Positions 1-6,210 are shown, numbered from the stretch's first letter. The stretch is 8,073 nucleotides of DNA from Dehalococcoidales bacterium (GCA_030615475.1 JAUWZF010000040.1:1-8073), one strand, 5' to 3'. Numbers and translations: made by a program. Notes: generated by a model from the sequence alone, not told the origin.

Positions 1-40
1 CTTTTAAATCAGCGAGCAGATTAGCAAAATCTCCGGACAT
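1..40 (-). CDS. 5' end of an unidentified gene, runs off the left edge
   Basis: On the minus strand an ATG (40-38) is preceded by an AAGGAGGA ribosome binding site (48-55) at about 7 bases spacing. The 13 visible codons read MSGDFANLLADLK with no stop. The strong, well-placed Shine-Dalgarno is the main evidence that this is a true start. Thirteen residues are too few to assign a family. The short amphipathic start would fit many soluble proteins. The gene is divergent from the tRNA and ferredoxin genes, so it has its own promoter in the 41-220 interval, where an inverted repeat (77-98) lies just upstream of it. Confidence 0.65.
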   Translation of the reverse strand, partial: MSGDFANLLADLK

Positions 41-76
41 ACTGTAATCCTCCTTAGTTATTTATTGATGGTATAC

Positions 77-98
77 CTGCAAAAGAATCGTTTTGCAG
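77..98. promoter_or_regulatory. 8-bp-arm dyad, candidate operator of the divergent gene
   Basis: The arms CTGCAAAA (77-84) and TTTTGCAG (91-98) are perfect inverted repeats around a 6-base centre. A second palindrome, GGTATACC, overlaps the left edge at 70-77. Both sit 30-58 bases upstream of the minus-strand start codon at 40. That is where an operator would overlap a promoter or 5' leader. No clear -35/-10 pair is visible on the minus strand. It could instead be a leader hairpin in that transcript. There is no T-run after either arm long enough for a terminator. Confidence 0.35.
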
Positions 99-219
99 TA
101 TTCTGTCTGGAAGGTGACTCACTCAGGGCGAGTATATCAACGCAGGAAAAAAATGTCAAATAATACCTGTTTTATTATCTGGAAAAGTTTGTGCCGATAT
201 GCAAAACAACCGCCTCGTC

Positions 220-248
220 TTTACAACTATATTTTTTTAGGCTAAAAT
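220..248 (+). promoter_or_regulatory. sigma70-like promoter of the tRNA-Gly gene
   Basis: TTTACA (220-225) and TAAAAT (243-248) are separated by exactly 17 bases. Each differs from the sigma70 consensus at one position. The predicted transcription start near 255 gives a leader of only a few bases before the tRNA at 263, as is common for tRNA genes. The interval between them is very T/A rich. Confidence 0.65.
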
Positions 249-262
249 TAATACGTTTTTAC

Positions 263-337
263 GCGGGAGTAGCTCAGTGGCAGAGCATCTGCTTCCCAAG
301 CAGAGGGTCGCGAGTTCGAGCCTCGTCTCCCGCTCCA
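263..337 (+). tRNA. tRNA-Gly (anticodon CCC)
   Basis: A complete cloverleaf can be drawn. The acceptor stem GCGGGAG (263-269) pairs perfectly with CTCCCGC (327-333). The D stem is GCTC/GAGC (272-275/283-286). The anticodon stem TCTGC/GCAGA (288-292/300-304) encloses the loop TTCCCAA, with anticodon CCC at 295-297, reading the glycine codon GGG. The T stem is GCGAG/CTCGT with loop TTCGAGC (315-321). The discriminator base is T334, and the 3' CCA is encoded (335-337). No second copy of its 3' end is visible in the window, so there is no sign of an integrated element using this tRNA. Confidence 0.97.
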
Positions 338-345
338 GGAAAGCA

Positions 346-390
346 AAAGGGGCGGCATCGTCTTTTACGGCGGTTCGCCCCCTTATTTTA
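346..390 (+). terminator. Probable Rho-independent terminator after tRNA-Gly
   Basis: GGGGCG (349-354) pairs with CGCCCC (376-381) across a 21-base loop. The flanking AA/TT can extend the stem past one bulged C. It is followed by TTATTTTAAT. It lies 9 bases after the CCA end, which suits tRNA transcript termination. The loop is long and the U-tract is interrupted, hence moderate confidence. Confidence 0.5.
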
Positions 391-424
391 ATCAGTGCTC
401 TGTTTCTTCTTTTTAAGCTTCTTC

Positions 425-455
425 ATGTCTTCGGGCTTCGCCCTCACAATGACAT
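425..455. repeat. REP-like imperfect palindrome, possible dispersed repeat
   Basis: The outer arms ATGTC (425-429) and GACAT (451-455) enclose a tight inner hairpin GGGC-TTC-GCCC (433-443). The sequence around CTTCGGGCTTCGCCCT followed by CACAATGACA resembles dispersed intergenic repeats found in many bacterial genomes. Only one copy is present here, so its repeat nature is inferred from resemblance. It sits in the non-coding stretch between the tRNA terminator and the ferredoxin gene. Confidence 0.35.
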
Positions 456-550
456 ATACTCTCTAAATTCAATTTGTATTGCCGCCGTATTTTTGATATT
501 CTTTTATCATCCTTCCCCTAAATTTGTGCTGCGTATTACGGAGGTCAGCG

Positions 551-796
551 ATGTTCAACCCGATAGTTTTCAACGAGGATGTCTGCACAGGATGCAATAT
601 CTGCGTGGACGTCTGCCTGATGGAAATCCTGGAGGCCAGTCCGGAGAAAGGCAAGCCACCCATCGTAAGATACCCGGACGAATGCGCCTATGACGGCGCC
701 TGTTGGATGCAGTGCCCTCAGCGGGAGAAAGGGGCCATCAAGATTGTCCCGCCCCTCCCGATGAGGGTATCCATCCTGAGAGGAGAGAAGCCATGA
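551..796 (+). CDS. Small ferredoxin with two Fe-S motifs, the second with Cys-to-Asp
   Basis: This 81-residue protein probably passes electrons to or from the flavoprotein encoded next. The first cluster motif is canonical, C12-x2-C15-x2-C18-x3-C22. The second runs C45-x2-D48-x2-C51-x3-C55-P56, so the second Cys of the usual CxxCxxCxxxCP is Asp. In characterised ferredoxins this change gives an Asp-ligated [4Fe-4S] or a [3Fe-4S] cluster. The start at 551 is chosen because GGAGGT (540-545) lies 5 bases upstream and the cluster motif begins 12 residues in; an earlier in-frame start at 524 lacks such a site. The stop overlaps the next ATG in ATGA (793-796), implying translational coupling. The order resembles aprB-aprA, but AprB is about twice as long. 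No signal peptide is visible, so it is cytoplasmic. The specific partner reaction is unknown. Confidence 0.88.
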   Translation: MFNPIVFNEDVCTGCNICVDVCLMEILEASPEKGKPPIVRYPDECAYDGACWMQCPQREKGAIKIVPPLPMRVSILRGEKP

Positions 797-2553
797 AGTC
801 GGGAATCGAAGTCATAACTATTGAGACGGGTGTTTTAATAATCGGCGGCGGGCTGGCCGGATGCATGGCCGCGATTAAAGCCAGCGAGTACGGGGTAAAG
901 GTTACTATTGTGGAAAAGGCCAACACTTTGAGCAGCGGCTGCGCCGGTACGGGAGTCGACCACGCCTGGGCTTATATCCCCGAAATTCACGTGCAGATGG
1001 GCTGGACTATCGAAGACCTGATAGAAGACCATGCCCAGTTGATCGCGCGGGGTTTTATCAATAAAGAGCTGCTCCGCCTGGTGGCCAGAGAGAACTACGA
1101 CCGCATGCTCGACCTGGAGAAGTTCGGCGTGAAAATCAGGTATGAAGACAGTAAAATACCCGGCAAATTCAGAATCGTCTACCAGTTCCACACCATGCCG
1201 AGTTCATTCAACTTCGACGGTTACAATTTAAAGATAAAGCTCACCGGAGAGGCCAGGAAAAGGGGCGTGGACATTATAAACCGGGTCATGATGGTGGCCC
1301 TGCTGCTTACCGACGGCCGGATAGCCGGGGCGCTCGGGATAGGGACAAATAATGGCAAGCTCTATTCATTCAGGGCCAAGGCGGTCGTCATGTCCACGGG
1401 CCGGGCCAACCGGCTGACTCCCAGTGTCACCGGCATCTGGGGCGACCATCGCATACCCGTCAACGAGACCGGGGACGGCCGGGCCATGGCGTTCCGCGCC
1501 GGTATTCCCGTCATCAACATGGAGTTCCTTTCCTCGGGGTACTATTCCATCGGCAACTACGAGCTCAACCTGGGCTCCCCACGGAACACGGTACAGCCGG
1601 CCGCGGCGGTTACCGATGCCGACGGAAAAGCAATCGTGCCGAGGACACAGTTCTACGACTGGGACAACCTGGGCAAAGAGAAGGTGGACGCCACGTTAAA
1701 TCGACAGAAAATGCTTTCGGGAGGGCGGAACGCGCGTCCTTCCTACGCTCAGCTTTACCGACAGGGAGAAGGGCCCTTTTACCTCGACCTTACCGGCGGT
1801 ACGGAGGAGGAGATAAAATACATCGAATGGTCTATCGGCAACGAGGGCAAGGGTTCCCTGTTCCTGGACTACCTGAAAGACCAGGAAGGATTCGACTTTA
1901 GAAGAGACAAACTGGAGTGGCTACCCAACAGCCGCGAGATGGCCGGCACGGCGGCTTCCGGACTCGTGGTGAATAACGACCTGGAAACAGGGGTCAAAGG
2001 CCTGTTCGGGGCCGGGGACGACGTCGGTGGAGTGCCGTGGGCCGGCGCCCCCGGAGCTTTCACCATGGGCTGGCGTGCCGGGGAGAGGGCGGCTAAAGAG
2101 GCCGGGGCGCAGAAAAATCATTTGCCCGTAGATACCGAACAAGAGAAATTTATCCAAGAAAAGTGTTCCGGTATGCTGACAAATAAGAAAGGCCTGCACT
2201 GGCGCGAGGTGGAAATGGCCGTGCAGAACGCCGTGGACTACTATGCGGGCGACGCGCGGGCGGAAAAGACGCTGAGACGCGGCCTGGAGCGCCTGAAGGA
2301 CATAAAAAAGAGCGCGTCGTTTAAAGCCGAAAATCCTCACGAACTCATGCGGTGCCTCGAGGTGCAGTCGATAATCGATAATGCCGAGATGATACTGAAT
2401 GCCTCGCTGGAAAGGCGGGAGAGCCGCCGGGCGCCCTTCGGGTTCTACCGGGCTGATTTTCCGGAACAGAACGATAAGAAGTGGCAGGTCTTCCTCGCTT
2501 TGAAAAAGAAAGAGGGAAGAATCGAATTCTCTCGGATTCCGATTAAGCCGTAG
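793..2553 (+). CDS. FAD-dependent fumarate reductase/AprA-family flavoprotein
   Basis: This 586-residue cytoplasmic flavoprotein belongs to the superfamily of fumarate reductase, succinate dehydrogenase and adenylylsulfate reductase alpha subunits. The N-terminal dinucleotide-binding fold has VLIIGGGLAG (14-23) and ends at the acidic VEK (40-42). A second FAD contact region is VVMSTGRAN (198-206). NETGDGRAMAFRAGI (224-238) matches the family's TGDG motif. The C-terminal FAD segment is GLFGAGDDVGG (403-413) with PGAFTMGWRAG (420-430). A helical C-terminal domain follows (about 450-586). The start at 793 is chosen over an in-frame upstream one because it makes the ATGA overlap with the ferredoxin and places the Rossmann strand near residue 14. 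Which acceptor it reduces, or which donor it oxidises, cannot be told; APS reductase itself is unlikely because the iron-sulfur partner is so short. Confidence 0.88.
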   Translation: MKSGIEVITIETGVLIIGGGLAGCMAAIKASEYGVKVTIVEKANTLSSGCAGTGVDHAWAYIPEIHVQMGWTIEDLIEDHAQLIARGFINKELLRLVARENYDRMLDLEKFGVKIRYEDSKIPGKFRIVYQFHTMPSSFNFDGYNLKIKLTGEARKRGVDIINRVMMVALLLTDGRIAGALGIGTNNGKLYSFRAKAVVMSTGRANRLTPSVTGIWGDHRIPVNETGDGRAMAFRAGIPVINMEFLSSGYYSIGNYELNLGSPRNTVQPAAAVTDADGKAIVPRTQFYDWDNLGKEKVDATLNRQKMLSGGRNARPSYAQLYRQGEGPFYLDLTGGTEEEIKYIEWSIGNEGKGSLFLDYLKDQEGFDFRRDKLEWLPNSREMAGTAASGLVVNNDLETGVKGLFGAGDDVGGVPWAGAPGAFTMGWRAGERAAKEAGAQKNHLPVDTEQEKFIQEKCSGMLTNKKGLHWREVEMAVQNAVDYYAGDARAEKTLRRGLERLKDIKKSASFKAENPHELMRCLEVQSIIDNAEMILNASLERRESRRAPFGFYRADFPEQNDKKWQVFLALKKKEGRIEFSRIPIKP

Positions 2554-2675
2554 CTAACCGGAGGCGGACAGCCCCTGCATTTTCGCCCGCAGTCGGTCGG
2601 CGTTCCTCGGCGCGGCAATCCAGAAACTGATACCCGCCAGATACCAGCCATAAAAAAAGGGGGCCGCCGAATCAT
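2554..2675 (-). pseudogene. Frameshifted, truncated relic resembling the start of an MFS transporter
   Basis: On the minus strand an ATG (2675-2673), preceded by AAAGG (2683-2687), begins MIRRPPFF. Moving one base in the frame at the A7 run (2652-2658) lets it continue as YGWYLAGISFWIAAPRNADR and on to a TAG at 2556-2554. RxPFFYGWY followed by a hydrophobic stretch is typical of the first residues of major facilitator superfamily transporters. The shifted frame uses mostly G/C-ending codons, as real genes here do. Only about 40 residues remain, and the hydrophobic helix stops early, so it cannot be functional even if the shift is a sequencing error. It abuts the flavoprotein stop codon. The identification rests on a very short match and may be chance. 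Confidence 0.35.
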
Positions 2676-2793
2676 TAACGAACCTTTCTTGACTTAATAA
2701 AATACCATAAAGGCTGGTTTAATACGAAACACTATTTGTATTTCAGCCCGTTTTTTGATAACCTGTTGGCATCATCTTTTTGAAATCCTGATT

Positions 2794-4599
2794 ATGTGGA
2801 AACAGAACAAGGCATTACTGGCGTTGCCGCTGGTTGTCATCGTCATTGCCACGGCTATGTCAGGATGCGCCCGCAGCGCGTCCATAGGGACTCACGACCC
2901 GAAAGTGGACCCTTTTGTCACCGACCGCGTCGCCACGGTACGCATTGTTATGGAGGAAGAAGACTGGACGTACTGCCGGGAACATGCCTTCGAGGAGCGG
3001 TACGTACCGGCCGATTTCTGGTGGGATGACGAACTGGTACCCGATGTCGGCCTCAGGACCAAGGGAAACTCCTCGCTGGGGCAGGCGGTCGGCTGGGGGA
3101 GTCCCCGCATGCCTTTTGCGGTCGACTTCAATATCTTCAACCGGGCGCGTACCTTTCACGGCGTGAAAAAGGTCTTCCTCAACAACGGCTGGAGCGACCC
3201 CACCCTTATCCGCGAAGTCATTGCCTACGGGATATTTGCCGGGATGGGCATTCCCACCCCCCGCGCTTCCATTATCGACCTCTGGGTCAATGACACCCAC
3301 CTGGGCGTATATACCATGGTCGAGATGGTCGACCAGGCCTTCATCCAGCGCCACTTCGCCGATGCCACCGGCAACCTTTATAAACCGGAACTTGTGGTAG
3401 CGCGCCTCGACTGGACGGAAAAAGATGCTTATAAAAAGCTTGGCTTCCCGGGTATGCCCGAAATGCCCCGCCAGGACCCCATCCTGTATACCAACCTCGG
3501 TGGGGCGCCGCTGATTGACCTCCTGCGTGCCCTCGGACAGGAAGAAATGGTCTCCCTTTACGAGCCCGAGACACCGGTCGAGGGAAATATGTTCCGCGGC
3601 CTCCCGCCGATGAGGATGCCGGAAACATATCTCGAAGCTATGATGCTGAAAACCAATGAGAATAATCCGGACTATACGGCACTGTTCAAATTCCTCGACG
3701 TCCTCAATAACGAGCCGGACGAGACATTCCCGCAGGAAATAGAGAAGGTGCTGGACGTCGATTTGACCCTCAAGTTTATTGCGGTATCGGCGGTTATCGT
3801 GCACCTGGATAACTATATCGGTATAGGCCATAACAACTATCTTTATGAGGTTAACGGTAAATTTACCCCCATTCCCTTTGATACCAACATGGCCTTCGGA
3901 ACGTTCAATTCAGGCATCAGGAAAGACGGCCTTATCAATTACTTTATTGACGAGCCTACCGCCGGTGAGATGCACAGATTTCCCCTCGTCGACCGGCTGC
4001 TGTCTCACCAGCCGTATTTGGACAGGTATCGCGGCTATGTAGAAGAAATAATGAACGGTCCTTTCTCCCTGGACGTTGTCCTGCCAAGACTCGACCGGAT
4101 TGTTGAGATGGTACGCCCCTTTGTCGAGGCTGATACCGAGATGTTCTACGCCTTCGAGGACTGGGAGCGCTGCATCACCGAGGACCTGAGGCCGCCCGAC
4201 CTGTTCGAGGGATGGATGGCCGGCGGGCCTTCACCTATGTTGCCCTTTTTCCTTAACAGGGAAGAGACTTCCTGCCTCCGCAAGAACTTTGGCGTAAGCA
4301 GCCTGTTTGAGCTGATGATGCGCGATTTCAAGCCCGGCGAACTAGAGAAGCTGGAAGAATGCCTGTCGGAAGAAACGTATTCGCTGTTCCTGCAGAATAT
4401 CTTCGGTCCTCTGATGGCCCCGCAGCCGCCCCGCCAGCCCGGGTTCGGCCCTAACTCCCTCGGCCTGAAGACCTTTATTATCGCGCGGCATGAGTCGGTC
4501 CGGCAGCAGCTTAATGGAGAGCGACCGAGCAGCTCGGGTAGCGGCGCGGGTAACGGCGGCAGCATGTGGATGGCGGATATGTTTGATTTCGGGCGTTAG
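2794..4599 (+). CDS. CotH-family atypical protein kinase, predicted lipoprotein
   Basis: CotH proteins are secreted or surface kinases with an atypical fold; Bacillus CotH phosphorylates spore-coat proteins. From ATG 2794 the protein has 601 residues. A signal peptide (1-24: basic start, hydrophobic LLALPLVVIVIA) ends in MSGC25, an imperfect lipobox suggesting lipid anchoring outside the membrane. Family hallmarks are RTKGNSS (88-94), a central block with IREVIAYGIF and VNDTHLGVYTMVE, and NLYKPE (194-199). HLDN (337-340) then supplies the likely catalytic Asp339, and PFDTNMAFG (361-369) the metal-binding Asp363, about 24 residues later as in CotH. A Met/Pro-rich insert lies around 215-290, and a Pro- then Gly/Ser-rich tail ends the protein. 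An upstream TTG at 2755 would add 13 residues before the signal peptide. No good ribosome site precedes either start. It is first in a three-gene cassette. Confidence 0.87.
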   Translation: MWKQNKALLALPLVVIVIATAMSGCARSASIGTHDPKVDPFVTDRVATVRIVMEEEDWTYCREHAFEERYVPADFWWDDELVPDVGLRTKGNSSLGQAVGWGSPRMPFAVDFNIFNRARTFHGVKKVFLNNGWSDPTLIREVIAYGIFAGMGIPTPRASIIDLWVNDTHLGVYTMVEMVDQAFIQRHFADATGNLYKPELVVARLDWTEKDAYKKLGFPGMPEMPRQDPILYTNLGGAPLIDLLRALGQEEMVSLYEPETPVEGNMFRGLPPMRMPETYLEAMMLKTNENNPDYTALFKFLDVLNNEPDETFPQEIEKVLDVDLTLKFIAVSAVIVHLDNYIGIGHNNYLYEVNGKFTPIPFDTNMAFGTFNSGIRKDGLINYFIDEPTAGEMHRFPLVDRLLSHQPYLDRYRGYVEEIMNGPFSLDVVLPRLDRIVEMVRPFVEADTEMFYAFEDWERCITEDLRPPDLFEGWMAGGPSPMLPFFLNREETSCLRKNFGVSSLFELMMRDFKPGELEKLEECLSEETYSLFLQNIFGPLMAPQPPRQPGFGPNSLGLKTFIIARHESVRQQLNGERPSSSGSGAGNGGSMWMADMFDFGR

Positions 4600-4614
4600 T
4601 TGATGACATATACC

Positions 4615-4621
4615 GGGAGGT
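4615..4621 (+). promoter_or_regulatory. Ribosome binding site that points to an ATA start codon
   Basis: GGGAGGT (4615-4621) is a strong Shine-Dalgarno located 7 bases before ATA (4629-4631). No ATG, GTG or TTG in the VTC frame lies between the preceding in-frame stop (TGA, 4584-4586) and GTG 4704. A six-codon mini-frame (ATG 4603 to TAA 4621-4623) also runs through this site. Confidence 0.6.
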
Positions 4622-4628
4622 AATTAAA

Positions 4629-5405
4629 ATAAAAGTCACCGGCAAATCAAAGGACGAGACGGCAATTATAACTCCGCTGCAGAGGTTCGAGCGGAAATTC
4701 TCGGTGCTGCCCAGGAATATCGGCTTTGCCTACGCCATGCTGCGGCAGGTGTGCCGTCCGGACAGGGAATATCCGCAGAGCCGGGTGCACAGTCTTTACT
4801 TCGACAACGTTGACCTCGAACAGTACGAGCGGTCGGCCGCGGGTGATTTCAGGAAGGACAAGGTACGCATCCGCTGGTACGGCGATAACACCGACGGCCA
4901 GGGAGAGATACCGGTCTATGTCGAGTTAAAAAAAAGAGAGGGCTTTGCCAGCAGCAAGCAGCGCCAGCAGTTTATGGTCCCCGCGCCAAGCCTTGAGCCG
5001 GGGAATCTGAGCAGTGGGATAATAAGTAATACGGAACTTATGGAAACGTTAGCCGGATTCGGCCACTTCCCGGAGAAGCCGATTAAACCGATTATCGTGA
5101 TATCGTACCAGCGCTACAGGTTCAATGAAATGCAGACCGGAGTGCGGGTCTCCTTCGACTATAACATTAAAGCCGCGATGGTGGCCTGGGAACTGGGCCG
5201 CCGGGAACGCGAGATACGGCTGAATCAGGGCGTCATCGAGGTCAAGGGGCCCAGTCTGGAATTACCCGTTACACTCCGCCGCATGGGACTGCTGGACGCC
5301 GACTGGAGTCGCTTTTCCAAGTACGGCTCCTGTCTTGAAGCGCATTTTACCGAGCCCGGCAGCGTGGCTCGTTTCTCACCTTCGGGCAGAAATGTCGAGC
5401 TATAG
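4629..5405 (+). CDS. VTC-domain polyphosphate polymerase-like protein
   Basis: VTC domains are tunnel-shaped enzymes related to triphosphate tunnel metalloenzymes; yeast Vtc4 uses one to make polyphosphate from ATP. The basic and acidic residues of the tunnel are visible: RFERKF (19-24), SLYFDN (55-60), KVRIRWYG (78-85), VELKKR (98-103), YQRYRF (160-165), RVSFD (173-177) and IEVKG (203-207). There are no membrane segments or SPX domain, so it is a bare cytoplasmic catalytic domain of about 258 residues. The start is uncertain. GTG 4704 would delete the invariant RFERKF strand. ATA 4629 has the only good Shine-Dalgarno, with CTG 4677 as an alternative. It lies 29 bases after cotH-like and 19 before the DUF4956 gene, so the three are probably co-transcribed. 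Function is inferred from the family; polymer synthesis versus hydrolysis is not proven. Confidence 0.85.
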   Translation: MKVTGKSKDETAIITPLQRFERKFSVLPRNIGFAYAMLRQVCRPDREYPQSRVHSLYFDNVDLEQYERSAAGDFRKDKVRIRWYGDNTDGQGEIPVYVELKKREGFASSKQRQQFMVPAPSLEPGNLSSGIISNTELMETLAGFGHFPEKPIKPIIVISYQRYRFNEMQTGVRVSFDYNIKAAMVAWELGRREREIRLNQGVIEVKGPSLELPVTLRRMGLLDADWSRFSKYGSCLEAHFTEPGSVARFSPSGRNVEL

Positions 5406-5424
5406 ATGAAAAGGAGGATATAGC

Positions 5425-6096
5425 ATGTTTGACGAACTCTGGCAACTCATTGAGGGAATGCAATCGCCGGTGGGACTCTGGGAAGCTGTCGTCGCCATCC
5501 TGTTTTCCCTGGCGGCTTCCATCGTAACGTACCTGATGTACCAGTTGTTCTATGGGTCGAGGCACATCGGGGCCGGGGTACACCGGATGTTTATTATCGG
5601 CGGACCGGCTATCACGGCGCTGTTCCTGGGTATCCAGGTATCCATACCGCTGTCGCTGGGGCTGCTGGGGGCGTTATCTTTCGTCCGGTTCCGGACTCCG
5701 GTAAAAGACCCGGCGGAAATCGGTTTTCTCCTTTTACTCATCGCTTCGTCAATCGGCGCCGCCACCGATAACTTTCTGGTAACCGGAATTCTCTTCGCCC
5801 TGGTGTTCATCGCGCTGGGTATTCACTGGCTGACCCGCAATCGATTTAACGTGTTCGGGCGGGCCCACCTGATGATTTCCGTAGACCAGCCCTCCTACCC
5901 GGACCTGGAAGGAAGACTTTCCGCCTTTCTCAAGGAGCGGTTGCATGGCCTGAGGCTGGAGACGATGTCTGTCCTGGACGACCGCGTCAGTCTCCATTAC
6001 CAGTACCGGCGCCGCACCGATTATGACTGGGCTACCTTCACCAGTGACCTCAACCAGCTGGCCGGGCCAGCCAAGGTCGATGTATATATCGGGTAG
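5425..6096 (+). CDS. DUF4956 family membrane protein
   Basis: This 223-residue protein has an ATG at 5425 preceded by AAAAGGAGG (5409-5417) at 7 bases. The N-terminal part is membrane-embedded, with hydrophobic segments at about 21-43, 55-73, 74-87, 99-113 and 117-136. The block GALSFVRFRTPVKDP (82-96) followed by AEIGFLLLLIASSIGAA is the DUF4956 signature. A soluble tail (139-223), rich in charged residues and predicted cytoplasmic, follows. DUF4956 has no established biochemical role. It often sits next to VTC-domain and CotH genes, as here, which suggests it is the membrane partner of the VTC protein, perhaps an anchor or conduit for polyphosphate. That role is inference. No clear terminator follows; the next gene has its own promoter. 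Confidence 0.88.
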   Translation: MFDELWQLIEGMQSPVGLWEAVVAILFSLAASIVTYLMYQLFYGSRHIGAGVHRMFIIGGPAITALFLGIQVSIPLSLGLLGALSFVRFRTPVKDPAEIGFLLLLIASSIGAATDNFLVTGILFALVFIALGIHWLTRNRFNVFGRAHLMISVDQPSYPDLEGRLSAFLKERLHGLRLETMSVLDDRVSLHYQYRRRTDYDWATFTSDLNQLAGPAKVDVYIG

Positions 6097-6129
6097 CATC
6101 AGCCTGTTTCTTCGTAAGGTGAATTGATT

Positions 6130-6151
6130 GGAGAGGGGCCAGGGGTGAGGT
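6130..6151. repeat. Purine-rich GGAGAGGGG...GGGGTGAGG intergenic repeat candidate
   Basis: A 22-base stretch of two near-identical purine blocks (GGAGAGGGG, then GGGGTGAGG) separated by CCA closely resembles a sequence dispersed between genes in many bacteria (CTCACCCC...CCTCTCC on the other strand). Only one copy lies in this window. It is in the gap between the DUF4956 and SDR genes. Confidence 0.35.
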
Positions 6152-6210
6152 GTAACCATTGACTAGATGTAAACAGGGCCTTTTTGCTTCGTAAAATAGA
6201 GTTCCGCAAT

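Noticed and set aside
263..337. tRNA-Gly as an integration site of a mobile element
   Set aside because: No direct repeat of the tRNA 3' end, no integrase and no phage or plasmid genes are visible in the window.
277..693. 138-codon plus-strand frame spanning the tRNA and the ferredoxin start
   Set aside because: It begins inside the tRNA and overlaps the ferredoxin in another frame, with no ribosome site.
1921..2340. 139-codon minus-strand frame inside the flavoprotein gene
   Set aside because: It is antisense to the conserved FAD-binding C-terminal part, and its translation is rich in His/Arg/Gly without any domain.
793..2553. Calling the flavoprotein AprA (APS reductase) or FrdA/SdhA outright
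   Set aside because: The FAD motifs are shared by the whole superfamily. The short ferredoxin partner and lack of an anchor subunit or sulfur genes do not support a specific name.
2689..2723. Promoter for the CotH-like gene (TTGACT and TTTAAT)
   Set aside because: The two boxes are separated by 23 bases, too far for a normal sigma70 promoter; no other convincing pair was found.
2860..3831. Long open frame of 323 codons on the minus strand
   Set aside because: It lies fully antisense to the CotH-like gene, which has clear family motifs. It has no recognisable domain and follows from the GC-rich codon use of the sense strand.
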